Source: Paraburkholderia phytofirmans OLGA172
GTDB taxonomy: Bacteria; Pseudomonadota; Gammaproteobacteria; Burkholderiales; Burkholderiaceae
NCBI RefSeq assembly: GCF_001634365.1
Contig: NZ_CP014579.1
Location: 2,232,001 to 2,296,000 of the forward strand
Direction of reading: 5' to 3'
Length of the DNA: 64,000 nucleotides
In this document: positions 1 through 10,186 of the stretch, piece after piece
How positions within the stretch are numbered: position 1 is the stretch's first letter
Layout of the letters: each line of letters begins with the position of its first letter
Made by a program: the position numbers and the translations under genes
The notes under the pieces: generated by a model
Databases searched by the model: none
What the model was told of the DNA's origin: nothing
Seen by the model: the letters and a program-made list of their open reading frames with translations, nothing else

Positions 1-627
1 GGTGGTGCCGACTTCGCGCAGCCTGGCGCCCGCGCGGCTCATGATGTCGGGAATGCGAAACGCGCCGCCGATTTCAACCAGTTCGCCACGCGACACGATC
101 ACCTCTTTTTTTGACGCCAACGCGGACAACGTGAGCAACACCGCCGCAGCGTTGTTGTTGACGACGGTCGCCGCTTCGGCGCCAGTCAGTTCGCAGATGA
201 GTTCGTCGATCAGATCGTCGCGGTCACCGCGCTTGCCGGTGCCGAGATCGAACTCGAGGTTAGCCGGTTGCGTGAGCGCCTTCATGACGGCTTGCACCGC
301 TTCGTCGGGCAGCAATGCGCGGCCGAGATTGGTATGCAGCACGGTGCCGGTCAGATTGAAGACGCTGCGCAAGCGGGCCGCGTTGCGCCGGCGCAGCGTG
401 GCCTCGACGGAGACCTGCAGTTGCGCGATATCGAGCGCGCTCACCGACGCATCGCCCGACTGCGCGTCGGCGCGCCACGTGTCGAGTGCGTGACGCAAGG
501 CACCCAACACCTGCGTACGGCCGAACTCAGTCAGCAACGCCGCAAACTCGGCCGACGCCATCACCCTTTCCACCGACGGCACACGCGCCATCAACGCCCG
601 CAATTCAGAGCCGGTCACATCGCTCAC
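1..627 (-). CDS. selA: L-seryl-tRNA(Sec) selenium transferase, C-terminus off the window
   Basis: SelA is the PLP enzyme that converts seryl-tRNA(Sec) to selenocysteinyl-tRNA(Sec) with selenophosphate. The minus-strand frame is open to the window edge and gives about 209 residues of the N-terminal part. It carries the family signatures [28 protein letters not shown] and [16 protein letters not shown]; the PLP lysine would lie outside the window. I place the start at a GTG (625-627), reading [20 protein letters not shown], 16 bases after the fdhE stop, so it is the next gene of the fdn operon. selB would be expected further left. It supplies the Sec-tRNA for decoding the TGA in both fdnG genes. 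Family assignment is very secure; the exact start is less so. Confidence 0.95.
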   Translation of the reverse strand, partial: MSDVTGSELRALMARVPSVERVMASAEFAALLTEFGRTQVLGALRHALDTWRADAQSGDASVSALDIAQLQVSVEATLRRRNAARLRSVFNLTGTVLHTNLGRALLPDEAVQAVMKALTQPANLEFDLGTGKRGDRDDLIDELICELTGAEAATVVNNNAAAVLLTLSALASKKEVIVSRGELVEIGGAFRIPDIMSRAGARLREVGTT

Positions 628-643
628 GAGGCAATCCTCTTTC

Positions 644-1642
644 TCAGTCTGACTCGTCGGAAGAGTCATCAGCCGCGGTGCCGGCCGGTTCCGGCCAGAG
701 CCACGGATGCGGCGACGCGCGCCGGTAACCCTCCGCTCCCATCAGCAAGTCCAGAGTGAGACTGGCGAGATCGTCCGCGAACGGTTCGAAATCGTAGTCC
801 TTCGACTGAATGCCGATTTTCCGGTAAGTATGGCATTCGTCGCACGACTCCGCCTTCAAGACTGCATTCCTGGAATCGGCTTCCCGGGTGGCCTCGTCGG
901 TGTCCTGCGCGCCGACAGCGTGATAGGCAATGCCCTTGGTCGAGTCGCAGTTCGAACATTTCGCGCGGACCATGTGCCACTCGGTCGCACACAGACCGCA
1001 TTGCAGGTAGCGGTAATTGTCATACGTACCGCCCACACGCACCATGCTCGCCACCGGATGCGATCCGCATACAGGACACAGACCGAGCGTCTCGAGGTAC
1101 GGCACCTCACGCTTATCGATGTCGGCAGCGAGGTCGGTCCATACGACTTGCAGCGCGGCCATGATGAACGGCGCGCACGCGGGATCGACTTCCTCGAAGC
1201 GCTGCGCGAAAATCGCGTCGGCCTGGGATTCGAGCGTGGCCTGGTCCAGCGTTCGCAGCTTTTCAATCAGTGCTTCGAGCGGCGGTGTGAGCGGGCCGGC
1301 GGCTTGCACCTTGTCGACCAACTGCAGCAGAACGTCGTGCCACGCCGGATCGCGCACGCCGGAAAGCGCCGGAATCAGCGGCATGGAATGCTGCTGCGCA
1401 CTCGCGATCAACTCGGCGCCAGGCGGCTTCGCCTCGAAGCCGGTGATCACGGCTTGCTGCGCGTCCGCCAGCACGGCCATCAGGCGCAAATAGCCGGCGA
1501 TCGGATTACTGAGCGCCGCCAGTTGACGCAGCCGCGCAGCGCGCGCCGAAAAGACCGCCAGCCGTTCCGGCGTACGGACACGGGGAATCGCCGTGTGATC
1601 GAGCGATTCGATATCGCCGGCTTCAAGAATGCGTTGAACCAA
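644..1642 (-). CDS. fdhE: formate dehydrogenase accessory protein FdhE
   Basis: FdhE is a cytoplasmic iron-binding, redox-active factor needed for maturation of respiratory formate dehydrogenases. The C-terminal half has four CxxC-type pairs ([20 protein letters not shown]), the rubredoxin-like hallmark of the family. The frame is open from an ATG at 1732, but that N-terminus is Arg/Ala-rich and runs through a hairpin. A TTG at 1640-1642 has an AGAGG Shine-Dalgarno 7-8 bases upstream and gives about 332 residues beginning [20 protein letters not shown], where family similarity starts. I therefore prefer TTG, with 1732 as the alternative. It lies between fdnI and selA. No second fdhE accompanies the second fdn operon, so this copy probably serves both. 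Confidence 0.9.
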   Translation of the reverse strand: MVQRILEAGDIESLDHTAIPRVRTPERLAVFSARAARLRQLAALSNPIAGYLRLMAVLADAQQAVITGFEAKPPGAELIASAQQHSMPLIPALSGVRDPAWHDVLLQLVDKVQAAGPLTPPLEALIEKLRTLDQATLESQADAIFAQRFEEVDPACAPFIMAALQVVWTDLAADIDKREVPYLETLGLCPVCGSHPVASMVRVGGTYDNYRYLQCGLCATEWHMVRAKCSNCDSTKGIAYHAVGAQDTDEATREADSRNAVLKAESCDECHTYRKIGIQSKDYDFEPFADDLASLTLDLLMGAEGYRRASPHPWLWPEPAGTAADDSSDESD

Positions 1643-1677
1643 AGTATCGACCTCTGAAAACTGCGCTGAAAACTGAA

Positions 1678-1713
1678 GAGCCGCCGCTGTTCGTCGAACA
1701 AGGGCGGCGGCTC
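1678..1713. promoter_or_regulatory. long intergenic hairpin between fdnI and fdhE
   Basis: Arms GAGCCGCCGC (1678-1687) and GCGGCGGCTC (1704-1713) pair perfectly, and the loop contains a second perfect stem (TGTTCG/CGAACA). No strong T-run follows on the minus strand, so it looks more like an RNA processing or stability element that separates fdnGHI from fdhE-selA than a simple terminator. Confidence 0.6.
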
Positions 1714-1723
1714 GGGGTGCGGT

Positions 1724-1751
1724 GCGCGGCAAGTTGTGCCGCGCTTTTTTT
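1724..1751 (+). terminator. terminator-like hairpin with T7 tail
   Basis: A perfect stem, GCGCGGCA (1724-1731) with TGCCGCGC (1737-1744), is followed by seven T on the plus strand. It is intrinsic-terminator-shaped for plus-strand transcription, although no plus-strand gene is seen upstream. For the minus-strand operon it is simply a stem just after the fdnI stop. Confidence 0.55.
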
Positions 1752-1760
1752 ACCTATCCT

Positions 1761-2435
1761 TTACCGATCCTGCTTGCCGATGATTTCCTTGAACCAGTTC
1801 GGATGATGCTTTCTCGCCCAGCCGTAGGTCACGGTCCCGCGCGTCATCGCACCGACCGAGCCCTTGATCCACAGCGCCGCATAAATATGCACGACGATGC
1901 CGACGATCAGCACGAACGCAGCTGCAGCATGAACCAGCGCCGCGAGGCGGATGATCTCGATCGGGAAATAGAACGAGAAATAGCGCCGCCAGATCACAAC
2001 GCCGCTCGCCAGCAACAGCAGCAGGCAAATCACCATAGTGAAAAATAGCAGCTTTTGGCCGGCGTTGTACTTTCCGATCGCGGGGAGCTTTTCCTCACGA
2101 TTGTTGAGCACGTCGTCGATCTGCTTCATCCACTGGATGTCGGCTTTGTCCAGATAATTGTGATGCCAGAAGCGCAACGCAAGAATCAGGAACGACAGGA
2201 ACATCACGCAACCGACAAACGGATGCAGAATCCGCGTCCATTGCCCGCCGCCAAAGATCGCGTACAGCCACGACATCGCCGGATGAAACATGGCGAGGCC
2301 GGAGAGCGCCAGCAAGACGAACGTGATGGCAGTGATCCAGTGATTCGTCCGTTCATTCGGCGTGTAACGCTCGATCAGGCGGTTGCCTTTCACGTCTTTG
2401 AGCACACCGTGCTCATTGTGCTCAGCGTGCGTCAT
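1761..2435 (-). CDS. fdnI: formate dehydrogenase-N/O cytochrome b556 (gamma) subunit
   Basis: This is the membrane di-heme b subunit that passes electrons from the FdnH iron-sulfur protein to quinone. The 224-residue product has the family opening [17 protein letters not shown], about four hydrophobic segments, and the heme-ligand region with RFWHHN and a late helix containing VHIYAALW. The start [10 protein letters not shown] at 2435 has a GGGAGG Shine-Dalgarno six bases upstream; the longer frame to 2474 has no such site. It overlaps the fdnH 3' end by 14 bases, implying translational coupling, and exactly the same 14-base overlap recurs in the second operon. Confidence 0.93.
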   Translation of the reverse strand: MTHAEHNEHGVLKDVKGNRLIERYTPNERTNHWITAITFVLLALSGLAMFHPAMSWLYAIFGGGQWTRILHPFVGCVMFLSFLILALRFWHHNYLDKADIQWMKQIDDVLNNREEKLPAIGKYNAGQKLLFFTMVICLLLLLASGVVIWRRYFSFYFPIEIIRLAALVHAAAAFVLIVGIVVHIYAALWIKGSVGAMTRGTVTYGWARKHHPNWFKEIIGKQDR

Positions 2436-3354
2436 CAGATGCCTCCCGCGAACGGCGTGCTTCGTCAGCTTCATGTTGGGCTTCGACTTCTTCCGCCTCC
2501 GTCACCTCGTTCGGACCGACACGCGTGTAGTGGAAGAACCCTGCCAGCGCAGCAAACGCAATACCTGCCAACGCCAGCGGTTTCGCCAGACCTTTCCATA
2601 GATAAACCATCGCGCTGATCTTCGGATTCTGCGGCAAACCGTGATACAGGTTGGCTTTGTCGGCGTGGTGCAGCACGTACATCACATGCGTGCCGCCCAC
2701 GCCGGCAGGATCGTACAACCCGGCGTTCTGGAATCCACGCTCCTTCAGATCGACAATCCGATCCGCCGCCTGCTGCTTCATGTCCTCCTTGGTGCCGAAC
2801 ATGATCGCGCCGGTCGGGCAAGTCTTCACGCACGCCGGCTCCTGACCGACAGCCACGCGGTCCGAACACAGCGTGCATTTGTACGCACGGTTGTCCTTCT
2901 TCGAAATGCGCGGCACGTTGAACGGGCAACCGGTGATGCAATAGCCGCAGCCGATGCAGTTTTCCTCGTGAAAATCCACGATGCCGTTCGTGTATTGAAC
3001 GATCGCGCCCGGCGACGGACAGGCCTTCAGACAGCCCGGATCCTCGCAGTGCATGCAGCCGTCCTTGCGGATCAGCCACTCGAGATCGCCTTCGGTGTTC
3101 TCGTACTCCGAGAACCGCATGACGGTCCACGAATGCTCTGACAGATCGCGCGGGTTGTCATAGATGCCGGTCGTCGTACCGATCTCGTCGCGCAGATCGT
3201 TCCACTCCATACAAGCCGTCTGACACGCCTTGCAGCCAATGCACTTCGATACGTCGATGAGCTTGGCGACTGTGCCCGTCACCGGCTCACGCACTTGCGG
3301 TTCGGGCAAGGTCGTGGCCGAGAGGCGTTTGATATCCAGTGATTGCAGTGCCAT
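2422..3354 (-). CDS. fdnH: formate dehydrogenase-N/O iron-sulfur (beta) subunit
   Basis: This is the periplasmic electron-transfer subunit with four [4Fe-4S] clusters. The 310-residue protein shows four ferredoxin-type Cys groups: [45 protein letters not shown] and CTLCSDRV...[10 protein letters not shown] single C-terminal transmembrane helix ([19 protein letters not shown]) anchors it beside FdnI, followed by a charged tail. It starts 9 bases after the fdnG stop and overlaps fdnI. About the same length as the 307-residue copy at 44692-45615, to which it is nearly identical over the cluster-binding region. Confidence 0.95.
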   Translation of the reverse strand: MALQSLDIKRLSATTLPEPQVREPVTGTVAKLIDVSKCIGCKACQTACMEWNDLRDEIGTTTGIYDNPRDLSEHSWTVMRFSEYENTEGDLEWLIRKDGCMHCEDPGCLKACPSPGAIVQYTNGIVDFHEENCIGCGYCITGCPFNVPRISKKDNRAYKCTLCSDRVAVGQEPACVKTCPTGAIMFGTKEDMKQQAADRIVDLKERGFQNAGLYDPAGVGGTHVMYVLHHADKANLYHGLPQNPKISAMVYLWKGLAKPLALAGIAFAALAGFFHYTRVGPNEVTEAEEVEAQHEADEARRSREASDDAR

Positions 3355-3363
3355 CTCTTTTCC

Positions 3364-6300
3364 TTATGCCTTTTCGACCTTGACGAGGAACGACTTGAAT
3401 TCCGGTGTTTGCGAATTCCCGTCGCCCACGGAGGGCGTCAGCGTATTGACGAGATAGCCCGGCTGCGCGAGCCCCTTGAAGCCCCAGTGCAACGGCAACC
3501 CGACTGTCTGGACCTTTTTTCCTTCGATCATCAGCGGTTTGATCCGCTTGGTGACGAGCGCCACGGCGATGATGTGTCCGCGGTTGGACGACACCTTCAC
3601 GCGATCCCCCGCGACCACGCCCACCTCCTTCGCCAGATCCTCGCCGATCTCCACGAACTGTTGCGGCTGCACGATCGCGTTCAAACGCGCGTGCTTGGTC
3701 CAGTAATGGAAATGCTCGGTCAGACGATACGTGGTGGCCGTATGCGGGAAGTTCTCATGCGTGCCGAAGGCGGCCCGGTCGTCCGGGAACACGCGCGCCG
3801 CCGGACTGCTGACGACCGCCTTGTTATCCGGATGTAGCGGGTTATAGCCGAGCGGCGTTTCAAACGGTTCGTAGTGCTCGGGGAATGGACCTTCCACCAG
3901 ACCGTCGCGCGAGAAGAAGCGCGCCACGCCCTCCGCATTCATGATGAACGGATTCATGCCGTTTTCAGGCGGCTCGTCCACCTTGAAGTCGGGAATGTCC
4001 GCACCGCTCCACGTCTTACCGTTCCACGCGATCAGCTTGCGCGTGGGATCGAACGGTTTGCCGCTGACGTCGCACGAAGCACGGTTGTACAGAATCCGCC
4101 GGTTCGCCGGCCACGCCCATGCCCAGTTCAACGTATTGCCAATGCCGGTCGGGTCCGAGTTGTCGCGGCGGCCCATCTGGTTGCCCGCCTGAGTCCACGC
4201 ACCGCAGAAGATCCAGCAGCCGCTTGCCGTGCTGCCGTCGTCGCGCAACTGCGCGAAGCTCGCCAGCTGCTCGCCCTTTTTGGCGAGCACCTTGGTTTTG
4301 TCGGTGGCGTCGGTCACGTCGGCGAGCGCCTTGCCGTTGAACTCCATGGCGATTTCTTCAGGCGTCGGACTTTCCGGATCGGAGTACGGCCAGCTCATCT
4401 TGAGAATCGGATCGGGATACTTGCCGCCGTTCTCCTGATAAGCCTTACGAATGCGCAGCCACAGACCCGACATGATTTCGAGGTCGCTCTTCGCTTCGCC
4501 CGGGCCGTCCGCGCCCTGCCAGTGCCACTGCAGCACGCGGCTGGAACTGACCAGCGAGCCGCGTTCTTCGGCGAAACAGGTGGTCGGCAGACGGAAAACT
4601 TCCGTTTGAATCTTCACAGGATCGACGTCGTTGAACTCGCCGAAGTTCTTCCAGAACTCGGAGGTTTCGGTGGCGAGCGGATCCATGATGACGAGCCACT
4701 TCAGCTTGGCCAGACTCGCGCCGATCTTCGCCTTGTTCGGCGCCGCGGCGAGCGGGTTGAAGCCCTGCGCGATGTAGCCGGTCATCTTGCCTTGATTCAT
4801 CAGTTCGAAGACCTGCAGCATGTCGTATGACTTATCGAGCTTCGGCAGATAGTCGTAGCCGAAGTTGTTCTCGGCGGTCGCGTTATCGCCCCACCACGAC
4901 TTCATGAAGCTGACATGAAAGGCGCGGTAGTTGCGCCAGTAACTCAACTGATTCGGCCGAAGCGGCTGGCTCGCGCGCTGCGTGATGAAGGCGTCGAAGT
5001 CCTGCTCGGCTTCCATCGGCAGCGTCATGTAGCCCGGCAACAGGTTCGACATCAAACCAAGGTCGGTCAACCCCTGGATGTTCGAGTGACCGCGTAGCGC
5101 GTTCATGCCGCCGCCCGCAATGCCGATGTTGCCCAGCAGCAATTGCACCATCGCGCCCGTGCGGATGATCTGCGCGCCGATCGAATGATGCGTCCAGCCG
5201 AGCGCATACAGGATCGTGCCGGCACGCCCGGGGACGGCCGTCGATGCCAGCATCTCGCACACCTTGAGGAATTTTTCCTTCGGTGTGCCACAGGTCCTCT
5301 CGACCTGCTCGGGCGTATAGCGCGAGTAGTGCTGCTTCATCAGCTGATAGACGCAGCGCGGGTGCTGCAGCGTCGGATCGATTTTGGCGTAGCCGTCGTC
5401 GCCACGCTCGTAGTCCCACGTACTCTTGTCGTAGCTGCGTTTATCCGCGTCGTAACCGGAATACAGGCCGTCTGTGAACGAAAAATCCTCGCGCACGATG
5501 AACGGCATATCCGTGTAATTCTTGACGTACTCGTGCTGAATCTTGTCGTTGGTGAGCAAATAGTTGATCACCCCGCCCAGGAACACGATGTCCGAGCCGG
5601 TCCGAATCTGCGCGTAGTAGTCCGCGACCGAGGCCGTGCGCGTAAAGCGCGGATCGACCACGATCAACCTTGCCTTGCGGTGCGCCTTCGCTTCCGTGAC
5701 CCACTTGAATCCACACGGGTGCGCCTCGGCCGCATTGCCGCCCATCACGAGAATCACATCCGCGTTCTTGATGTCGACCCAATGGTTCGTCATCGCTCCA
5801 CGGCCAAACGTCGGGGCAAGACCTGCCACCGTCGGGCCATGTCAAACACGTGCCTGATTATCGAATGCGAGCATGCCAAGACTGCGGACAGTCTTGTGCG
5901 TCAAATATCCCACTTCATTGCTACCGGCCGATGCGGCGAGCATGCCGGTGGTCAGCCAGCGGTTGACCTTCTTGCCGTCTTCCGTCGTCTCGACGAAATT
6001 GGCATCGCGGTCTTCCTTCATCAGCCTGGCGATACGATCGAGCGCGTCTTCCCAGGCAATCCGCTTCCATTCATTCGATCCAGCCGCGCGGTACTCCGGA
6101 TACTTCAGCCGGCTCGGACTGTGAATGAAGTCGATCAGGCTCGCACCCTTCGGGCACAACGTGCCGCGGTTTACCGGGTGATCGGGATCGCCTTCGATAT
6201 GGATGATGCTGGACTTTGCATTCTTGGCGTTGTCGCCAAGTCCATACATCAGGATGCCGCAGCCCACCGAACAGTACGGGCAGGTGTTGCGGGTTTCAGT

Positions 6301-6432
6301 TGTGCGCGACAGTTTGTACTGACGGACTTCGGCTAGCGCGGGTGCCGGAGAGAAGCCCATGAGGGCCAAACTTGATCCGGCGAGCGTGGTGGCGGAGACC
6401 TTCAGAAATTGTCGCCGGGACATGTGGGTCAT
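3364..6432 (-). CDS. fdnG: selenocysteine-containing formate dehydrogenase-N/O alpha subunit (TGA = Sec197)
   Basis: This is the molybdopterin catalytic subunit that oxidises formate to CO2 in the periplasm. Two open frames (5842-6432 and 3364-5841) are separated only by an in-frame TGA at 5842-5844, in the context FDNQARV-U-HGPTVAGLAPTF, the exact place of Sec196 in E. coli FdnG. Read through, the protein has 1022 residues. The N-terminus is a twin-arginine signal (SRRQFLKVSATTLAGSSLAL...ALA), followed by the [4Fe-4S] motif CPYCSVGCGILMY...CPKG and typical molybdopterin motifs (MGGNAAEAHPCGF, GWTHHSIGAQ, RGHSNIQGLTDLG). The start at 6432 has a GAGG seven bases upstream; an ATG at 6519 is less likely. 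First gene of fdnGHI-fdhE-selA. Confidence 0.96.
5799..5844 (-). promoter_or_regulatory. Sec TGA codon plus bacterial SECIS hairpin of fdnG (copy 1)
   Basis: Immediately 3' of the TGA (5842-5844), the arms CATGGCC (5835-5841) and GGCCGTG (5799-5805) pair, with one G-U. An inner stem GGCA/TGCC closes an apical GGTCT loop, the SelB-recognised loop of enterobacterial fdh SECIS elements. The geometry is the same as in the second copy at 41997-42039, and outer-stem differences between the copies keep pairing. Confidence 0.9.
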
Positions 6433-6688
6433 GTAATGGCCTCGGCTCTTTTTGGGATACCAATAACGATTATAGAAGCCCATATGAAGTTCTGCAGCGA
6501 GACTATCCATCCCATTCACGTCGTTAAATATGAAGTACTACAGCCGATTTAGACGGAACCATGCATTAATCCTTTTGCGTCAGTTGATTGCGTCTGCAAC
6601 GACCAACGCCGCGGGCGGCCGCTGTCCTGCGCCGCGCGCGCACAACCGCCATAATGTGGTCATTCGAAGCTTGGAATCCGCGCCACAC

Positions 6689-7753
6689 ATGACCGACACC
6701 CTTCCCACCGCAAACCCTTCGCCCCGCCTGACCAGCCTGTCGCACGGCGGAGGCTGCGGCTGCAAGATCGCCCCCGGCCTGCTTGCCGACCTGCTCAAGC
6801 GCAGCGCGCCGCTGCCGTTCTTTCCCGACCTGCTGGTCGGCAACGATACCGCCGACGACGCCGCCGTCTACCGGCTCAACGACGAGCAGGCGATCGTCGC
6901 CACCACCGACTTCTTCATGCCGATCGTCGACGACCCGTTCGACTTCGGCCGCATCGCCGCCACCAATGCGCTGTCCGACGTCTATGCCATGGGCGGCAAG
7001 CCGATCATGGCGCTGGCGATCGTCGGCATGCCGGTCAATGTGCTGCCGCACGACGTGATCGCGGCAGTGCTGAAGGGTGGCGAGTCCGTCTGCGCCGAAG
7101 CCGGCATTCCCCTCGCCGGCGGTCATTCGATCGATTCGGTGGAACCCATCTACGGCCTCGTTGCGATCGGCGTGGTCGATCCGCGGCGTGTCAAACGGAA
7201 TGCCGATGCGCGGGCGGGCGACGTGCTGATCCTCGGCAAGCCGCTGGGCGTGGGCGTGCTGTCGGCCGCGCTGAAAAAAGACCGGCTCGATTCAAACGGC
7301 TATGCCGCGATGATCGCGGCCACGACCAAGCTCAACCGGCCGGGCGCGGCGCTGTCCGCGCTCGACGGCGTGCATGCCCTCACGGACATCACCGGCTTTG
7401 GCTTGCTGGGTCATACGCTGGAATTGGCCCGCGGGTCGAATCTGACCGCCCGCGTGCGCTATGCGGATCTGCCCTGGCTGCCGGACGTGGTCGGCTTCGC
7501 GGAAGCCGGCATTTTTACCGGCGCTTCGGGGCGCAACTGGGACGCTTATGGCAAGGACATTGTTTTGCCTTCCTCATTGCCGTCGACGGCCCGGACCCTG
7601 CTCACTGATCCGCAAACCTCGGGCGGCCTGCTGGTTTCGTGCGCGCCGGAGGCAGTCGACGAGGTGCTCGCCCTGTTCCGCGCCGACGGTTTCGACGAGG
7701 CGTGCGTGATCGGCGAAATGGTCAGCGGAGACAAGCGAGTCGAGGTTATCTGA
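6689..7753 (+). CDS. selD: selenide, water dikinase (selenophosphate synthetase)
   Basis: SelD makes selenophosphate from selenide and ATP, the Se donor for SelA. The 354-residue protein has the glycine-rich catalytic loop SHGGGCGCKIAPG (Cys rather than Sec, plus the essential Lys), the ATP/Mg motif VGNDTADDAAVY, DFFMPIVDDPFDFGRIAATN, AGGHSID and a C-terminal DPQTSGGLL. I start at ATG 6689 (MTDTLPTANPSPRL); the open frame extends upstream to 6530 but without family similarity. It is divergent from fdnG across 256 bases that must hold both promoters. With selA it provides two of the four Sec factors. Confidence 0.96.
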   Translation: MTDTLPTANPSPRLTSLSHGGGCGCKIAPGLLADLLKRSAPLPFFPDLLVGNDTADDAAVYRLNDEQAIVATTDFFMPIVDDPFDFGRIAATNALSDVYAMGGKPIMALAIVGMPVNVLPHDVIAAVLKGGESVCAEAGIPLAGGHSIDSVEPIYGLVAIGVVDPRRVKRNADARAGDVLILGKPLGVGVLSAALKKDRLDSNGYAAMIAATTKLNRPGAALSALDGVHALTDITGFGLLGHTLELARGSNLTARVRYADLPWLPDVVGFAEAGIFTGASGRNWDAYGKDIVLPSSLPSTARTLLTDPQTSGGLLVSCAPEAVDEVLALFRADGFDEACVIGEMVSGDKRVEVI

Positions 7754-7912
7754 GTCGCGGGCGGGTTTCATCGGCGGGGCGGGGCGAGGCGCAGGTCCTG
7801 GAAGCGGGGCTGAACGGCTCGCCGGCCGGCATTGACGGCGCATGCGATAATTTCGCTTTTCCCGCCGCTCCGTTTCGTCCGTAACCCCTTGAAAAACCTA
7901 CTTATCAGCCTA

Positions 7913-8721
7913 GGGTGTGTTGACATTAGACGAGCCATATGAAGGCTGCAGCCAAGGCGACAAACGAAGCAAATCGCTCAGACAGTTTGTCGTATCGCGT
8001 GGCGACGCGGCGAAACTGCTTGATGCGCGCGAAGAACCGTTCGACCAGGTTACGGGACCGATAGAGATGCTTATCCAGAGGGCGTTGCACGAGCCGGTTT
8101 GCGCGACTCGGGATGACCGCTTGAACATCGAACGTGTGCAGATGTTCGATCAGTGCATCCGTGTCATATGCCTTGTCGGCCGCCACACTATCGGGCTTCA
8201 GATCGCCCAGCAATGGCAGAGCTTCAGGGCTGTCACCTGCCTGACCACCCGTCAAACGAAATTTCGCCAGCATGCCCAGGCCGTCAACCAGCGCATGAAT
8301 TTTCGTACTGAGTCCACCTCGCGAGCGACCCAGCGCCTGATCACCTTTTTTTGGGAGCCCCAGCAGCGTGCTGATGAGCGCGAACAATGGTGCTATCGAT
8401 GAAGACTTCCTCGAAATCTGCATCGGCGGCCAGCTCGGCAAATACCGTGTGCCATACCCCGGCACGTGACCATCGACTGAAGCGCTTGTACACGCTGTTC
8501 CAAAGGCCAAACTCCTCAGGCAAATCGCGCCACGGGCTACCGGTACGGGCGATCCACAGCACCGCCTCGACGAAATCCCGATTGTCGGCAGCGGTTCGTC
8601 CTCGATCGCCGGATTTACCCGGTAGCTGTAATGCAACGCGCTCATATTGGTCGTCTCGCAACATCTTCCGCACCATCTCTGTCTCGCCCAAAAGACAGGA
8701 TGTAAACAGCTTTCCGGCAAA
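7913..8721. mobile_element. IS5-family (IS427-like) element, right end not intact
   Basis: The element carries the DDE transposase at 7926-8676. The left end is near the sequence GGGTGTGTTGACATTAG just after the transposase stop. I found no matching inverted repeat on the right, where a scrap of a different IS5 end (8722-8745) and then an IS630 follow, so the right terminus is probably lost or overwritten. Boundaries are approximate. Confidence 0.7.
7926..8676 (-). pseudogene. IS5-family transposase, two overlapping frames at an A7 run
   Basis: The first frame (start ATG 8676) reads VALQLPGKSGDRGRTAADNR, WIARTGSPWRDLPEEFG and FIDSTIVRAHQHAAGAPKK. The second continues from GRSRGGLSTKIHALVDGLG to the C-terminal YRSRNLVERFFARIKQFRR. 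The switch falls at seven consecutive A on the coding strand (T7 around 8346-8352). Six A would make one continuous IS427-type DDE transposase, so this is either a one-base expansion or a recoding site. IS427-group elements are often two-frame, so function cannot be excluded. Lies just downstream of selD, convergent with it. Confidence 0.75.
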
Positions 8722-8745
8722 GTTAAGGAAGCTCTGCACAACTAG
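8722..8745. repeat. orphan end of an IS5-subgroup element
   Basis: These 24 bases (GTTAAGGAAGCTCTGCACAA...) are identical to the left flank and terminal repeat of the complete IS5 at 30657-30680. Here the match stops at ACTAG, where the IS630 begins, so only a terminal scrap survives. Confidence 0.75.
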
Positions 8746-8770
8746 TGTCATGAGTTAGAAGTTCGTTGAA

Positions 8771-9013
8771 TCAATTCCCTGTTCTTTCCGGAATGACAAA
8801 GTGCTGATTAAAAAGTCGCTCGGACTCGCGCAGTCCTTCTTCCGTAAAGATCACGGACTTCGTCTTGTTGACAGGGTCTTCGATGAAGCCTCGTTCATGG
8901 AGTCGGTTCAGCACGTCCCGGTCGAAGCCCTTCCATGCACGGTATCGGTCATGCAGGGTCAGGTAGAGAAGCGCCAGGGAAACTTCATCAATTGCATCGG
9001 TATTGATATTCAT
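8771..9013 (-). CDS. DUF6429 family protein
   Basis: A small 80-residue protein starting [20 protein letters not shown] and containing [20 protein letters not shown] and a [17 protein letters not shown] tail. It resembles the DUF6429 family, which I recall as commonly encoded next to transposases. Its ATG (9011-9013) overlaps the transposase stop as ATGA, so translation is coupled. It lies inside the IS630 ends, so it travels with the element. Function unknown; a winged-helix-like fold is possible but not shown. Confidence 0.75.
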   Translation of the reverse strand: MNINTDAIDEVSLALLYLTLHDRYRAWKGFDRDVLNRLHERGFIEDPVNKTKSVIFTEEGLRESERLFNQHFVIPERTGN

Positions 9014-10104
9014 GATGCTCCTGCCGCAGCCTTCCGGACCCGCACACAAAACCGTTCGAGGCTGGCCAGGATCTCATCGGCCGACTTGCTCCAGACAAAC
9101 GGTTTGGGGTTCGCGTTATAGACATCCAGGTAATGACGGATCGCGTCTTCGAGTTGACGTGTCGACCGATGCGTACCGCGTCGAAGGTATTTTTCAGTGA
9201 GCGAAGCGAACCATCGTTCGACCTGGTTAAGCCACGACGCCGAGGTGGGCGTGAAGTGAACATGGAAGCGAGGATGACGAGCGAACCAGGCTTTGATCGA
9301 GGCCGTCTTGTGCGTGCCATAGTTGTCCATCACCAGATGCACATCCAGGTAAGACGGCACGCTGGCTTCGATGGTGCGCAGAAAGCGCACGAATTCGCTG
9401 CTGCGATGTCGCCGATGTACCTCGCCGATCACTTCTCCAGTAGCGATGTCCAGTGCCGCGAACAGGGTGGTCGTGCCGTGGCGCATGTAATCGTGGGTGC
9501 GTCGCTCAGCGATGCCGGGTGCCAACGGCAACATGGGTTGCGTGCGATCGAGCGCCTGAATCTGGCTCTTCTCGTCCACGCACAGCACCATAGCCTTGAG
9601 CGGCGGGTCCAGGTAAAGCCCGACGATATCTCGCACCTTGTCGACGAACATCGGATCGCTGGAGAGTTTGAACGTTTCCTGCCGATGCGGCTGCAAACCA
9701 AAAGCACGCCAGATCCGCGTAACCGCCGTCTGCGACAGTTTCATCTCGCGAGCCATCGTGCGCGTGCTCCAGTGAGTCGCTCCGACAGGAACGGACTCAA
9801 GCGTCTTCGCGATGACCGCATCGACCCGCGTGTCATCAATCGTCCTCGGCGCGCCGGGCCGTGGTGCATCGAGCAGTCCGTCCAGACGGTGAATCACGAA
9901 CCTCGCCCGCCACTTCGAAACCGTTTGCTGAGTGACCCGATGTTTCGCCGCAACTGTCTTGTTGTCCATGCCACCGGCACAGGCCAACACGATGCGCGCC
10001 CGCAATGCCAGGGCCTGCGCAGTCTTGCGTCGCATCGTCAGCGCTTGCAGGTCTTCGCGCTCCGCTTCGCTCAGCACGAGCTCCCCTTTGGGCCGTCCAC
10101 TCAT
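9010..10104 (-). CDS. IS630 family transposase
   Basis: A 364-residue transposase. The N-terminal helix-turn-helix region includes [20 protein letters not shown], followed by a second DNA-binding part ([19 protein letters not shown]). The DDE domain shows [19 protein letters not shown] (first Asp), [11 protein letters not shown] (second Asp) and [16 protein letters not shown] (Glu), the canonical IS630 signatures. Full length, with GGAGG before the ATG at 10104, and probably functional. Its stop overlaps the DUF6429 start. Confidence 0.93.
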   Translation of the reverse strand: MSGRPKGELVLSEAEREDLQALTMRRKTAQALALRARIVLACAGGMDNKTVAAKHRVTQQTVSKWRARFVIHRLDGLLDAPRPGAPRTIDDTRVDAVIAKTLESVPVGATHWSTRTMAREMKLSQTAVTRIWRAFGLQPHRQETFKLSSDPMFVDKVRDIVGLYLDPPLKAMVLCVDEKSQIQALDRTQPMLPLAPGIAERRTHDYMRHGTTTLFAALDIATGEVIGEVHRRHRSSEFVRFLRTIEASVPSYLDVHLVMDNYGTHKTASIKAWFARHPRFHVHFTPTSASWLNQVERWFASLTEKYLRRGTHRSTRQLEDAIRHYLDVYNANPKPFVWSKSADEILASLERFCVRVRKAAAGAS

Positions 10105-10186
10105 CGTTGCCTCCGCGTATCAAGTGCTACACAGAACACTTTAATACGTGATCGGCATCATTCAATGAATTTTTAACTCATGACAC

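Larger units (their letters stand above)
8745..10186. mobile_element. IS630-family element with DUF6429 partner gene
   Basis: The termini are inverted repeats: GTGTCATGAGTTA at 8745-8757 and its complement TAACTCATGACAC ending at 10186, with similarity continuing inward (TTCGTTGAAT versus TTCATTGAAT). The element is about 1.44 kb and carries a transposase and a DUF6429 gene. A duplicated TA target was not clearly readable. Confidence 0.82.

Noticed and set aside
707..1657. Long plus-strand open frame opposite fdhE
   Set aside because: Shadow of fdhE in GC-rich DNA; no motifs, Arg/His-rich composition.
3364..5829. Two separate genes for the formate dehydrogenase alpha subunit (stop at 5842)
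   Set aside because: The stop is the Sec TGA in the conserved FDNQARV-U-HGP context with a SECIS directly after it; the same holds for 41406-44474.
5143..6336. 397-codon plus-strand frame across fdnG
   Set aside because: Antisense shadow of fdnG; crosses the SECIS and has no family features.
8746..10186. TA target duplication for the IS630
   Set aside because: Flanking bases do not show an unambiguous TA on both sides; the deletion inferred next to it may have removed one.
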